Of a DNA stretch of 64,000 nucleotides, positions 1 through 7,514 are shown piece by piece. The notes under the pieces were generated by a model that saw only the letters and a program-made list of their open reading frames with translations, did not search any database and was not told the origin of the DNA. This DNA comes from Novosphingobium sp. (GTDB taxonomy: Bacteria > Pseudomonadota > Alphaproteobacteria > Sphingomonadales > Sphingomonadaceae): assembly GCF_027531025.1 (NCBI RefSeq), contig NZ_JAPZQX010000001.1, positions 1 through 64,000 of the forward strand, in the 5' to 3' direction. Both the position numbers and the translations under genes were made by a program. The first letter of the stretch is position 1. Every line of letters begins with the position of its first letter.

Positions 1-2
1 AC

Positions 3-122
3 CGCATCTTCAAATCCTACGACGACATCGTCGATCACTGCTGCTTCGCCTGGAACAGGCTCGTCGAGCAACCATGGCGCATCATGTCCATCGGCCTGCG
101 CCAATGGGCGCACAGGTTCTGA
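3..122 (+). CDS. IS630-family transposase, C-terminal end (cut by window start)
   Basis: The frame starting at base 3 is open from the window edge and gives 39 codons ending in TGA at 120-122. The visible peptide includes KSYDDIVDHCCFAWN and PWRIMSIGLRQWAHRF, which match the characteristic C-terminus of IS630-family DDE transposases as known from many proteobacteria. The rest of the gene lies outside the window, so intactness cannot be judged. The sequence just after it is clearly AT-richer than the rest of the window, which fits an insertion-element boundary. I could not identify the element's terminal inverted repeat. Confidence 0.8.
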   Translation, partial: RIFKSYDDIVDHCCFAWNRLVEQPWRIMSIGLRQWAHRF

Positions 123-156
123 TCAACGAGTCTTGGTATAAGTTTTGTTATTAAAT

Positions 157-171
157 GGACAAAAGTTGTCC
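157..171. promoter_or_regulatory. 15-bp palindrome upstream of the peptide precursor
   Basis: GGACAA (157-162) and TTGTCC (166-171) are perfect inverted arms around AAG. The site lies about 110 bp upstream of the precursor start, inside an AT-rich stretch (123-279) that holds no other gene. It could be an operator or part of the adjacent IS end. No convincing paired -35/-10 could be assigned here. Confidence 0.4.
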
Positions 172-279
172 CATATTAGATCATCCCTCGTTAACTATAA
201 AAGACCGCGTGACAGCGTAAGAAATCAAACAATAAGATCAGGCCCAGTTGCCGAGAAGTTGTTAGTTAGGAGCCTGAAC

Positions 280-483
280 ATGCGTGATCTTAATCTTGAC
301 GAACTCGAAATGGTTTACGGTGCGGGCAGCAAGGGCCGCGGTTGCGGTGACTCGCCGACCCCGCCGAGCTGCTGGTGCGATGGCGGCAGCAAAGGCAGCA
401 AAGGCAGCAAAGGTAGCAAAGGCAGCAACCACTCGAAGAACTCCAATAGGCCAAAAAAGAAGTCCAAGCACAGCAAGTGCTAA
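280..483 (+). CDS. Microcin-like secreted peptide precursor (candidate RiPP)
   Basis: This is a 67-residue peptide. The ATG at 280 is chosen because AGGAG at 268-272 sits 7 nt upstream; an upstream in-frame start at 145 lacks such a site. The leader MRDLNLDELEMVYGA fits the class II microcin pattern of microcin V and L (MRxLxLxELxxVxGG/GA), which C39-peptidase exporters cut after GG or GA. Cleavage after Gly14-Ala15 would release a 52-residue core. The core has a Cys-containing head (C21, C31, C33), a run of GSK triplets at about 36-49, a very basic Lys/Ser tail and a terminal Cys67. It contains no tyrosine. The neighbouring C39 ABC exporter, HlyD adaptor and TolC-like protein support export. 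The function (bacteriocin, signal or mineral/metal binding) is unknown. No homologue search was possible. Confidence 0.78.
   Translation: MRDLNLDELEMVYGAGSKGRGCGDSPTPPSCWCDGGSKGSKGSKGSKGSNHSKNSNRPKKKSKHSKC
385..429 (+). repeat. 9-bp tandem repeat coding for Gly-Ser-Lys
   Basis: Five consecutive 9-bp units of GGCAGCAAA type (one GGTAGCAAA, the last GGCAGCAAC) lie in frame inside the precursor gene and encode the GSK run. The near-identical codons indicate recent expansion by slippage, so repeat number may vary between strains. Confidence 0.9.
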
Positions 484-505
484 GCTGACCTTCGCAGCAC
501 ATTCG

Positions 506-532
506 AAAGGGCGGGAGCGATCCCGCCCTTTT
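506..532 (+). terminator. Rho-independent terminator after the peptide precursor
   Basis: AAAGGGCGGGA (506-516) and TCCCGCCCTTT (521-531) form a perfect 11-bp stem with the stable tetraloop GCGA, followed by T. It begins 23 nt after the precursor stop codon. It would give the precursor its own short transcript, or allow only partial read-through into the gene at 598. Confidence 0.85.
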
Positions 533-597
533 CATTTGCAGCGGTGCTTTGTGGCGCTCTTTGCGGTTTGGTAAGGCATCGGGGCTAAGCATTCCGC

Positions 598-1587
598 ATG
601 CAGCAAGGCGCAAACTCCAAGGAACAGGTTCCGGCGGCCGGGCCAGCCGGCGCTCCGGTACTGGCCAGTGCCGAGCGCGACATGGTCTGGATCCTGGGCC
701 AGCCGCAGCTTGAGGACTATCTCGAGTTCCAGAAGAACAAGGTAATCCGCGAGGGCACCTGCGACCTGCGCGCCTGCGCCGCCGAATGGCGCGCGGCCAA
801 TGACCTCTACTATGACCTTGAACAGTCCGAGGCCGGGCTGGCCGAGCAGATCGATTGTCGACCCCTGCCCCCCGAACTGATGCCGCTGGCCCGCGAAGTC
901 GAGGCCCACCGCTGGTTCCAGTCATCGTTCGACGATCTGCCCTACAGCTTCGAACTGGTCGAGCTCGACAAGCTGGTGATTTCCCAGCTGCAGGTGGAAA
1001 CCGGCTATTCGCGCCGGATCGCCGAACTGCTCGGTGCCGCGCCGCCGCCAGAGGCGCTGTTCCGGTTCTGCCTGCCACTGGAGCGTGAGTTTCCGCCCTA
1101 CCGGGTGCGCCGGCTCAGCTCGACCCGGTTCCAGTTCACCTCTTATTCCAGCGACTTTCGCGAGCATCGCCCGACCCTGCTCGACCAGGACCAGCTGGCG
1201 GCACTGGCTCTGCCCAATCCGGCCGTGGCAATGGTCGGCGTGCCGATCGGTTTCGGCTCCAACCTGCTGAGCGGGATCCGCAGCGGCCAGCGCGTCCTGC
1301 TGCAGAACGGCTATCACCGGGCCTATGCCCTGCGCAGCGCGGGCTTCACCCACGCCTGGTGCGTGGTCGAGACTGTGACCCGCAAGGACGAACTGCGCCT
1401 GACCGCCGACGAGGACGTGATCGCCGATCCCGAATTCTATTTCGCGGCGCGGCGCCCGCCCCTGCTCAAGGACTTCTTCGACCCGCGCCTGGCCCGGCAC
1501 TTCCGCGCGCGCCGCAGCGAATTCGTGGTCGAGGTGGAAATCTCGATCCGCACCTCCGGGGCACTGGACGTCACGCCCGACCGCTGA
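598..1587 (+). CDS. Unrecognised 329-residue protein of the peptide locus
   Basis: This is a soluble-looking acidic protein with no signal peptide or membrane segment. I do not recognise the family. A segment near residues 235-260 (QNGYHRAYALRSAGFTHAW) loosely resembles the G-x-HR-x-AL motif of ParB/sulfiredoxin-like folds, but this is not enough for an assignment. The start at 598 has only a weak upstream GGGG; an internal ATG at 682 is possible. It lies between the precursor and the convergent oxygenase-exporter operon, so it may be a maturation, binding or immunity protein. That role is inferred from position alone. Confidence 0.6.
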   Translation: MQQGANSKEQVPAAGPAGAPVLASAERDMVWILGQPQLEDYLEFQKNKVIREGTCDLRACAAEWRAANDLYYDLEQSEAGLAEQIDCRPLPPELMPLAREVEAHRWFQSSFDDLPYSFELVELDKLVISQLQVETGYSRRIAELLGAAPPPEALFRFCLPLEREFPPYRVRRLSSTRFQFTSYSSDFREHRPTLLDQDQLAALALPNPAVAMVGVPIGFGSNLLSGIRSGQRVLLQNGYHRAYALRSAGFTHAWCVVETVTRKDELRLTADEDVIADPEFYFAARRPPLLKDFFDPRLARHFRARRSEFVVEVEISIRTSGALDVTPDR

Positions 1588-1620
1588 CGCCATCCGCAGC
1601 CGCCTTGGCCGCAGCCGCGA

Positions 1621-2352
1621 CTAGGGTCGCGACAGCCAGCCCGTGATCGAATAGCGCCGCCGCGGCGCGGCCGGGCTGACCAACGAAACGCTGTGATACT
1701 TGGGCACCGCGAAGAGATCGAGCGTGTTGAACTGCGGGCCCATGCCCCAGAAGGGCACCTGGCCGAGTTCGTGGAACATCAGCAGCCCACCCCACTCCAG
1801 CCGCCATTGCGGCGTCAGGCCCAGCACGAAGGCCGCCGCCCGCCCGGACCCGGCCAGATCGTCATCATGGCCGGTCAGAAAATCGCCGTGGCCATAGGCC
1901 GTCACCTGGCCATCGGTGAAGACCGGATCGGCAATCCCGGTGATCGCCGTCAGCACCTGCTTGACGGCCGCATCGGCCAGCAGGTCGCTGATCTGGCACA
2001 AGACCGGATCGTTGCAGGCCTCGTCCTGGGCCGGGATGCGCAGCGCGGCATAGCTGTACTGGAACCCGTCGCAGGCATTGGCGTAGGCTTCCCGCTCGAT
2101 TTCCGCCCGCTGCCGCGATCCGGGCTCCAGCCATTCGTGGAGAGGCATTTCCCAGGCCCCGCCGGAGGGCTTGTTCAGCAGCTGCATCCAGCATTCGTTG
2201 GCTTCGAGATAGCGGTAGAGTTCGGGTGCACCGGCCGTGAGAACGTGCGGAATGCGGACGTGACCCCTGGTGCGAAAAGTCTCCGCGAGCGTCGGAATGT
2301 CGAGGTCCGGGTTGAGGGTCAGCGGGCTGACCAGCCGGGTATGGGCATTCAT
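1621..2352 (-). CDS. 2OG-Fe(II) oxygenase, candidate peptide hydroxylase
   Basis: The 243-residue protein has the double-stranded beta-helix signature of the prolyl-4-hydroxylase-like 2-oxoglutarate/Fe(II) oxygenases. H162-x-D164 (in FLTGHDDD) and the distal H220 (PKYHSVSLVSP) would bind iron. The Arg cluster at 231-233 before YSITGW would bind 2-oxoglutarate. Its start overlaps the stop of the exporter gene by four bases (ATGA), so it is translationally coupled to the exporter and adaptor genes. By analogy with other secreted-peptide loci it may hydroxylate Pro, Lys, Asn or Asp in the precursor; the substrate is inferred. It converges on the 598-1587 gene with a 33-bp gap. Confidence 0.82.
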   Translation of the reverse strand: MNAHTRLVSPLTLNPDLDIPTLAETFRTRGHVRIPHVLTAGAPELYRYLEANECWMQLLNKPSGGAWEMPLHEWLEPGSRQRAEIEREAYANACDGFQYSYAALRIPAQDEACNDPVLCQISDLLADAAVKQVLTAITGIADPVFTDGQVTAYGHGDFLTGHDDDLAGSGRAAAFVLGLTPQWRLEWGGLLMFHELGQVPFWGMGPQFNTLDLFAVPKYHSVSLVSPAAPRRRYSITGWLSRP

Positions 2353-4529
2353 GAGACACCTCCGCTTGCGAACTGCGCCTGGGTTTCGGTGGGGGTCGCC
2401 GGGCGGGCACTGGCGGCAAACCCGGATTGGGCATTGGTCCGCACGTGGACCTGCCCGCCATCGACCTCGAGCACGATATCGGCGAGGCGCACCAGCGCCG
2501 GCCGGTGCGAGATGGCGATCCGGGTGATCGGCCAGGCGGCAATCGAGCGGGCCAGCACTTCCTCGGTCTGGCTGTCGAGGTTGGCGGTCCCCTCGTCGAG
2601 GATCAGCATGTCGGGCTGGCGGTAGACCGCGCGGGCCAGCAGCATCCGCTGGCGCTGGCCGGAGGAAAGGGCCACGCCCATGTCGCTGACCAGCGAGTGA
2701 TAGCCCATTGGCATTCGGGCGATATCGTCATGGATCTGGGCGAAGCGGGCGGCCTGCTCGATCCGCTGCTGATCGGGGTGCGGATCGAAGAAGGCGATGT
2801 TGTCGGCCAGGCTGCCGGACAAGAGATAATCGTCCTGCATCACGGCGCCGACGCGCGCGCGCCAACCAGCGAGACTGGTGGCGTTGAGCGGCGTGCCATC
2901 GATCTCGAGCGCGCCGCCCTGCGGGGTCAGCAGGCCCAGCAGCAGCCGCATCAGCGTGGTCTTGCCGGCACCGGACGGGCCGACGATCGCCACCAGCGAA
3001 CCGGCCGGAATGTCGAAGCTGACCCGCTCCAGCACCGGGGCCGACTGCGCCGAATAGGCAAAGGTCAGGTCGCGCGCACGGATCGTGGGCGGCCGGATCG
3101 CGGTGCGCCGCGGGACGACCGGGGCCAGCTGTTCGCGCGGCTCGCCGACGATATCGGACAGCCGCTGCAGATGGACGGACAGCAGCCGCCACTTCTGCCA
3201 CTGCCGGACCAGCGCCCGCGCGCTGCCCGAAAAGGTGCTGCGGTAAGACAGGAACGCCAGCAGGGTGCCGACCGTCAGTTCCTGGCTGATCACGGCCAGT
3301 GCCCCGAAATAGACGGTCAGCAGGAAGGCCAGGTTCGAGGTGATGTCTTCAAGGAAATCGACCTTCTGATTGGCCATCTGGGCCTTGTAACCGGCCGAGA
3401 TCACCTCTGCGAAATGGTTGCGCCAGCCGCTTTCGCGCGTGGCTTCAAAGCCGTGCAGCTTGATCGCCCGCATCGCCCGCAGGCTTTCCATGACATAGGT
3501 TTCTTCCTGGGCCTGGGCCACGATCTGCTCTTCGGTCAGGCGGCGCAGGGTGGGGTGAACCAGCTGGGTGACCAGCAGGTAGAACAGCGTCGCGCCGATG
3601 CCGATCAGGGCCAGCGGCACGCTGATCATGAACATCACCACCAGCGTGGCCAGCACCAGCGTGGTGTCGATCACCGTATCGACCAGCCCGTGCGTCAGCA
3701 GCGACTGGATCGGGCCCACCGCCCCCAGCCGCGACATGATATCGCCCACGTGGCGCCGTTCGAAATAGGTGGCCGGCAAGCGCAACAGGTGGCGCATCAG
3801 GTTGCCCGCCAGCTGGAAAGTCAGCGATTGCCCCAGGCAGATCGTCACCCAGGTCCGCAGGAAACGGGTGACCGATTGCAGCAGATAGATGAACCCGAAG
3901 CCCAGCAGCAGCACGGTCAGCAGGCTGCTGTCACCCTGGTTCACCGCATCATCGACCACCATCTGCATGAACAGCGGGCTGGCCAGCGAGGCCAACTGGA
4001 CCAGCAGCGACAGGAACAGAACCTGCGCGATGGCCGAGCGGAAATTGGTCAGCTGACTCCACAGGTCGGTCAGACGGGTCTGGACCCGGGCCTCGATCGG
4101 CTTGAAATCGGGGGTGGGGGTCAGCTCCAGCGCTACCCCGGTAAAGTGTCGTCCGATCGCTGATGCCGCGATACGGACCCGACCACGGGCCGGATCGAGC
4201 ACGACCACCGACCTCGCGCTGACCGATTCCAGCACCACGAAATGGTTCAGATCCCAGTGCAGGATCGCGGGCAGGGCCAGCTGGTCGAGCTCCTCGACCT
4301 CGAGCCGGACCGCGCGCGGCGCAAGGTCAAGCGCCGAGGCGGCGGCCATCAGCTGGCGCAGGTTCAGCCCATCGAGCGAGGTGGGGAAGCGGCGACGCAG
4401 GCCAGCCAGGTCAACCCGGTGGCCGAAGTGGCGGGCCACCATGGCGAGCGACGCCAGCCCGCACTCGGCCGCCTCCGACTGGAGGATCGGCGCCATCCGC
4501 CGCGTCCAGGGCCAGTCGAAGTCGCTCAT
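2349..4529 (-). CDS. Peptidase-containing ABC transporter (C39 leader peptidase, type I secretion)
   Basis: The 726-residue inner-membrane protein cleaves GG-type leaders and exports the core. The N-terminal C39 peptidase keeps the oxyanion Gln17, the nucleophile Cys23 (SEAAECGLASLAM), His96 (HWDLNHFVVL) and Asp112 (VLDPARG). A membrane domain follows at about 160-430. The ATPase domain has Walker A (GPSGAGKTTL), the signature LSSGQRQRMLLARA and Walker B (MLILDEGTANLD, with DEG in place of the usual DEA). The ATG at 4529 is chosen over upstream in-frame starts because it overlaps the adaptor stop as ATGA. Length and domain order match CvaB/RaxB-type exporters. The partner substrate is presumably the peptide at 280. 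Confidence 0.93.
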   Translation of the reverse strand: MSDFDWPWTRRMAPILQSEAAECGLASLAMVARHFGHRVDLAGLRRRFPTSLDGLNLRQLMAAASALDLAPRAVRLEVEELDQLALPAILHWDLNHFVVLESVSARSVVVLDPARGRVRIAASAIGRHFTGVALELTPTPDFKPIEARVQTRLTDLWSQLTNFRSAIAQVLFLSLLVQLASLASPLFMQMVVDDAVNQGDSSLLTVLLLGFGFIYLLQSVTRFLRTWVTICLGQSLTFQLAGNLMRHLLRLPATYFERRHVGDIMSRLGAVGPIQSLLTHGLVDTVIDTTLVLATLVVMFMISVPLALIGIGATLFYLLVTQLVHPTLRRLTEEQIVAQAQEETYVMESLRAMRAIKLHGFEATRESGWRNHFAEVISAGYKAQMANQKVDFLEDITSNLAFLLTVYFGALAVISQELTVGTLLAFLSYRSTFSGSARALVRQWQKWRLLSVHLQRLSDIVGEPREQLAPVVPRRTAIRPPTIRARDLTFAYSAQSAPVLERVSFDIPAGSLVAIVGPSGAGKTTLMRLLLGLLTPQGGALEIDGTPLNATSLAGWRARVGAVMQDDYLLSGSLADNIAFFDPHPDQQRIEQAARFAQIHDDIARMPMGYHSLVSDMGVALSSGQRQRMLLARAVYRQPDMLILDEGTANLDSQTEEVLARSIAAWPITRIAISHRPALVRLADIVLEVDGGQVHVRTNAQSGFAASARPATPTETQAQFASGGVS

Positions 4530-5755
4530 GCGGGACCCTTCTCGCCCCAGCCGAACAGGGCCGCCCACAGGCTGCGTCGTTCAACCACGATCTTGCCGGT
4601 GACCGTCATCCCCGGCCGCAGCAGTTGCGGGCCGCCCGTAACGCGCGGGGCCATCGCCCGCAGGGAAGTGCGGATCCTGAACACCGGTTCGGCAATCTTC
4701 AGGCCGGGATCGAGCGCGGCGGGTTCGGTCGGCACGCCGGCCACAGCGGAGACCACACCAAGGCCGGTGCCATAGGTGCGATGGGGAAAGGCATCGAACT
4801 GCAGCCGCACCTGCTGGCCGATGCGGGCATGGCCGACCGCGCGGCTGGGCGCGAACAGCCAGATTTCCAGCTTGCTGCCCGCGGGCACGATCGTCGCCAC
4901 GGCGGCATCGGGCCGGACCTGCTGGCCCAGTTCGCCGGTGAGGTCACCCACGGTGCCGGCCACCGGGGCCACCAGCACGATCCGGTCGGACCGTTCCAGC
5001 GCCTTCAACTCGGCAGCCAGGGCAGCGCGCTGCCCCTCAATCAGCGAGGCCGATTTCGCCCCGCCCGTGGTCAGCAGGGCCCGTTCGGCCGCAACCGCCT
5101 GGCGGGCCGAGCGCTGCGCGGCAATCTGTTCGGCAATCGCCTCGGCCTCGGCCCGTCGGGCCAGGACGGCGGACCGCGCATCCTCGACCTGGCGCTGCGT
5201 GGCGGCCTGCTCGCGGGCGAGGGCCTGGGCGCGGCGGGCGGCGGATTCGGCCAGCCCAACCTGTTCGCGGGCCAGGACCAGCTGGCGCTGCAACGAGGCG
5301 ATGGCCGCATCGATCCCGGCGGCACGCTGGGTCAGCGCGGCCAGCTGCGACACGGTCTCGATCCCGGCCAGTTCAGACTGGCGGGCCAGTTCGGCGTCCT
5401 GGCGGGACAGGTCCTTGAGTTGCGGGGCCAGGCCCTGCTGGCCCTGGGCAATCGCCAGTTCGACCAGCGGATCGCCGGCGGCGACCTGTTGCCCGGTCTT
5501 AACGAAGATCCGCGCAACTTCCGCCGTGGTGCGCGGATAGACCCGCGCCACGCCCTGGTCATAGGCCACGACCCCCCGGACATCGGCCGTCGTCGAAAAA
5601 CTGCCCAGCATGGCGATCAGCAGCGCGATCGCGAAGGCTGCAAGCGCCAGGCCGGTATAGAGCCAGGCACCGGGCGGCGTGGCCGCAACGACCCGACCGT
5701 TCAGGCGGGTGCGCCCAGCCTCGATCACTTCGTTCCGGAAAAGCTGCTGCGCCAT
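4526..5755 (-). CDS. HlyD-family periplasmic adaptor of type I secretion
   Basis: The 409-residue membrane-fusion protein has one transmembrane helix at about 31-51 (LYTGLALAAFAIALLIAML). A lipoyl/barrel-sandwich half follows at about 60-105, then a long Ala/Gln/Arg-rich coiled coil (about 110-250). The second lipoyl half contains VLVAPVAGTVGDL, and a beta-barrel with GMTVTGKIVVE follows. This is the CvaA/RaxA layout. It is the first gene of the minus-strand operon adaptor-exporter-oxygenase and is divergent from the outer-membrane component at 5899. The 143-bp gap between them should contain both promoters. Confidence 0.9.
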   Translation of the reverse strand: MAQQLFRNEVIEAGRTRLNGRVVAATPPGAWLYTGLALAAFAIALLIAMLGSFSTTADVRGVVAYDQGVARVYPRTTAEVARIFVKTGQQVAAGDPLVELAIAQGQQGLAPQLKDLSRQDAELARQSELAGIETVSQLAALTQRAAGIDAAIASLQRQLVLAREQVGLAESAARRAQALAREQAATQRQVEDARSAVLARRAEAEAIAEQIAAQRSARQAVAAERALLTTGGAKSASLIEGQRAALAAELKALERSDRIVLVAPVAGTVGDLTGELGQQVRPDAAVATIVPAGSKLEIWLFAPSRAVGHARIGQQVRLQFDAFPHRTYGTGLGVVSAVAGVPTEPAALDPGLKIAEPVFRIRTSLRAMAPRVTGGPQLLRPGMTVTGKIVVERRSLWAALFGWGEKGPA

Positions 5756-5898
5756 TGTCCTCGGCTGAAATCCCCTGCAGGTGCAGGCGGGTTAGCTGCC
5801 AAAGGAGAAAATCTGGTTAACCCCGTTTGCAGCACCCCTTTGCGGGCAAGGCGCGGGGCGATAAGCCAATCTTTACCAGCTTCGGTTACCGCGCTGGC

Positions 5899-7308
5899 AT
5901 GCGGCTATGCCTTTCCCGAACCCCGGCGATCTGCCTGATGGCCCTGGCGACAGGCTGCGCCGGTTCGGCGCCGCCCGCAATTCGCTATGAAATTCCGGAT
6001 CTTGCCTGGACCGAACCGACCGCGCGAGCGGCGGCGGAGCAGGCGCCCGCGCACCTCGGCCAGCTGCTGGGCGATCCCCGCCTGACCCAGTTGATCGACA
6101 CCGCCCTGGCCAATAATCCCGAGATCGGGATTGCCGCCGCGCGGGTCGAGCGCGTGCGAGCGGAGCTGATCAGCCTGCGGCAACAGGGCCTGCCCGAAGT
6201 CAGCGCCGAGGCCGGGATCGGCCGCGAGTTCCGCCGCAGTTCCGGCCAGACACTGGATTTCCGCAGCGGCCAGGTGCAGCTGGATATTGCCTGGGAGCCG
6301 GACCTGTTCGGTCGGATCCGGGCGGAGAACCGCGCCGGCCTGGCCCGCGCCCGGGCCGCCGAGTGGGAACGCGCGGCGGTCGAACAGGCGATCGTGGCGC
6401 AGGTCGCCAGGGCCTGGGTCCAGCGCGCCACGCTCAATCGCCGCCTGCAGATCTACGACGAGGTGATCGCCCGCTCGGAGGAACTCGAACGGGTCGTGCG
6501 GGTGCGCCACGCCGCCGGGGCGGCCACGCGGGTCGAACTGGGCCTGCAGACCATCCGGGTGCTTGAACTGCGCCAGCGCCGCAAGGAGCTGGAACAGAGC
6601 CTCGACCGGACCCGCACCGCGCTGGCCCAGTTGACCGGCGCCCCGGCTCCCGGCTTTCTGGCCGCCGATCCGCTGCCAGCCGAGCTGGCCCTGCCCGACC
6701 TCCAGCCGCCGCCACCGCGGCAATTGCTGGCCCTGCGGCCCGATATCCTCGCAGCCGAGGCCCGCATCCGGGCCACCGATGGTGATGCTCAGGCGGCCCG
6801 CGCGGCCTTCTTTCCCCGGCTCAGCCTGTCGTTTGTCGGCATGGTCGAGGCCCTGGGCGGCCAGCCGACCACCCAGTCGCTGTCGCTCGGCTCGTCGCTG
6901 CTGGCCCCGATCTTCGATCTCGGACGCCTGCGCCGCAACCTGGCCGTGGCCCGGGCCGACCAGCTGGAGGCAGCGGAAGACTATCGCCGCACCATCCTGG
7001 CCGCCCTGGGTGAGGTTGAAGACCTGCTCAAGGCCCGGAGCCTGATTGCCCAGCGCAGCCGGATCATCGCCCAGATCACCGCCGAATCCAGCCTGACCGC
7101 CCGGCTGGGCAAGGCGCAATATCTTGAGGGCGAGGAAGATCTGCGGACGCTGATCGACGCCGACGAATTGCTGAGCGAGGCCGAAGAAGCCCAGATCCTG
7201 GCCTGGGAAGAACAGCTGCTGGCCGAGATTGCCCTCTACCAGGCGATCGGCGCGCGTGCCGCCATCAGCGCACCAGCACCAGACGCGGAGCGGTCCGCTT
7301 CAAACTGA
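5899..7308 (+). CDS. NodT/TolC-type outer-membrane efflux lipoprotein
   Basis: The 469-residue protein has a lipoprotein signal ending in the lipobox ALATGC (Cys at about residue 20). That supports the ATG at 5899 rather than the in-frame ATG at 5827. Two OEP repeats are visible, with typical features such as ARVERVRAELISLRQQGLPEVSAEA, RPDILAAEARI and ARAAFFPRLSL. It should form the trimeric outer-membrane tunnel that completes the adaptor/exporter pair encoded divergently upstream. Confidence 0.9.
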   Translation: MRLCLSRTPAICLMALATGCAGSAPPAIRYEIPDLAWTEPTARAAAEQAPAHLGQLLGDPRLTQLIDTALANNPEIGIAAARVERVRAELISLRQQGLPEVSAEAGIGREFRRSSGQTLDFRSGQVQLDIAWEPDLFGRIRAENRAGLARARAAEWERAAVEQAIVAQVARAWVQRATLNRRLQIYDEVIARSEELERVVRVRHAAGAATRVELGLQTIRVLELRQRRKELEQSLDRTRTALAQLTGAPAPGFLAADPLPAELALPDLQPPPPRQLLALRPDILAAEARIRATDGDAQAARAAFFPRLSLSFVGMVEALGGQPTTQSLSLGSSLLAPIFDLGRLRRNLAVARADQLEAAEDYRRTILAALGEVEDLLKARSLIAQRSRIIAQITAESSLTARLGKAQYLEGEEDLRTLIDADELLSEAEEAQILAWEEQLLAEIALYQAIGARAAISAPAPDAERSASN

Positions 7309-7460
7309 TTCGCCACGAACGGAATTCGGCCCTGCGTGATTCTACTGACACGGTCCCAACTAGCCGGTCGGGGCCGACCTCCCAAATGACCAATCTGTGG
7401 CATTTTTGCTACCCATTGAAACAAAATTACGCCCGGGACACAGCATTTAGGCACCCGGAC

Positions 7461-7489
7461 TTGCACAACGTGCATCCGCCTGCATGATA
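7461..7489 (+). promoter_or_regulatory. Possible promoter of the large TonB receptor
   Basis: TTGCAC (7461-7466) and ATGATA (7484-7489) are spaced by 17 bp. They lie 25 bp upstream of the receptor start at 7515, leaving room for GGGGGA as ribosome-binding site. The -35 overlaps a small palindrome (TGCAC-AAC-GTGCA, 7462-7474) that could be a regulator site. The -10 match is weak. Confidence 0.35.
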
Positions 7490-7514
7490 TCGTTCATCCA
7501 GATGGGGGATATTC

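Noticed and set aside
145..279. Longer version of the peptide precursor starting at 145
   Set aside because: The extra 45 residues look random, no ribosome-binding site precedes them, and the microcin-like leader begins exactly at the ATG at 280 behind AGGAG.
280..483. Tyrosine-sulfated RaxX orthologue
   Set aside because: The exporter set is similar, but the core contains no tyrosine, so classical RaxX-type tyrosine sulfation is excluded.
280..483. Functional silaffin-like silica-forming peptide
   Set aside because: Only the GSKGSK composition is shared; there is no other evidence for biomineralisation.
290..1078. Long minus-strand frame over the precursor and the 329-residue gene
   Set aside because: It is Arg/Ala/Pro-rich antisense translation typical of GC-rich DNA and runs through the terminator at 506-532.
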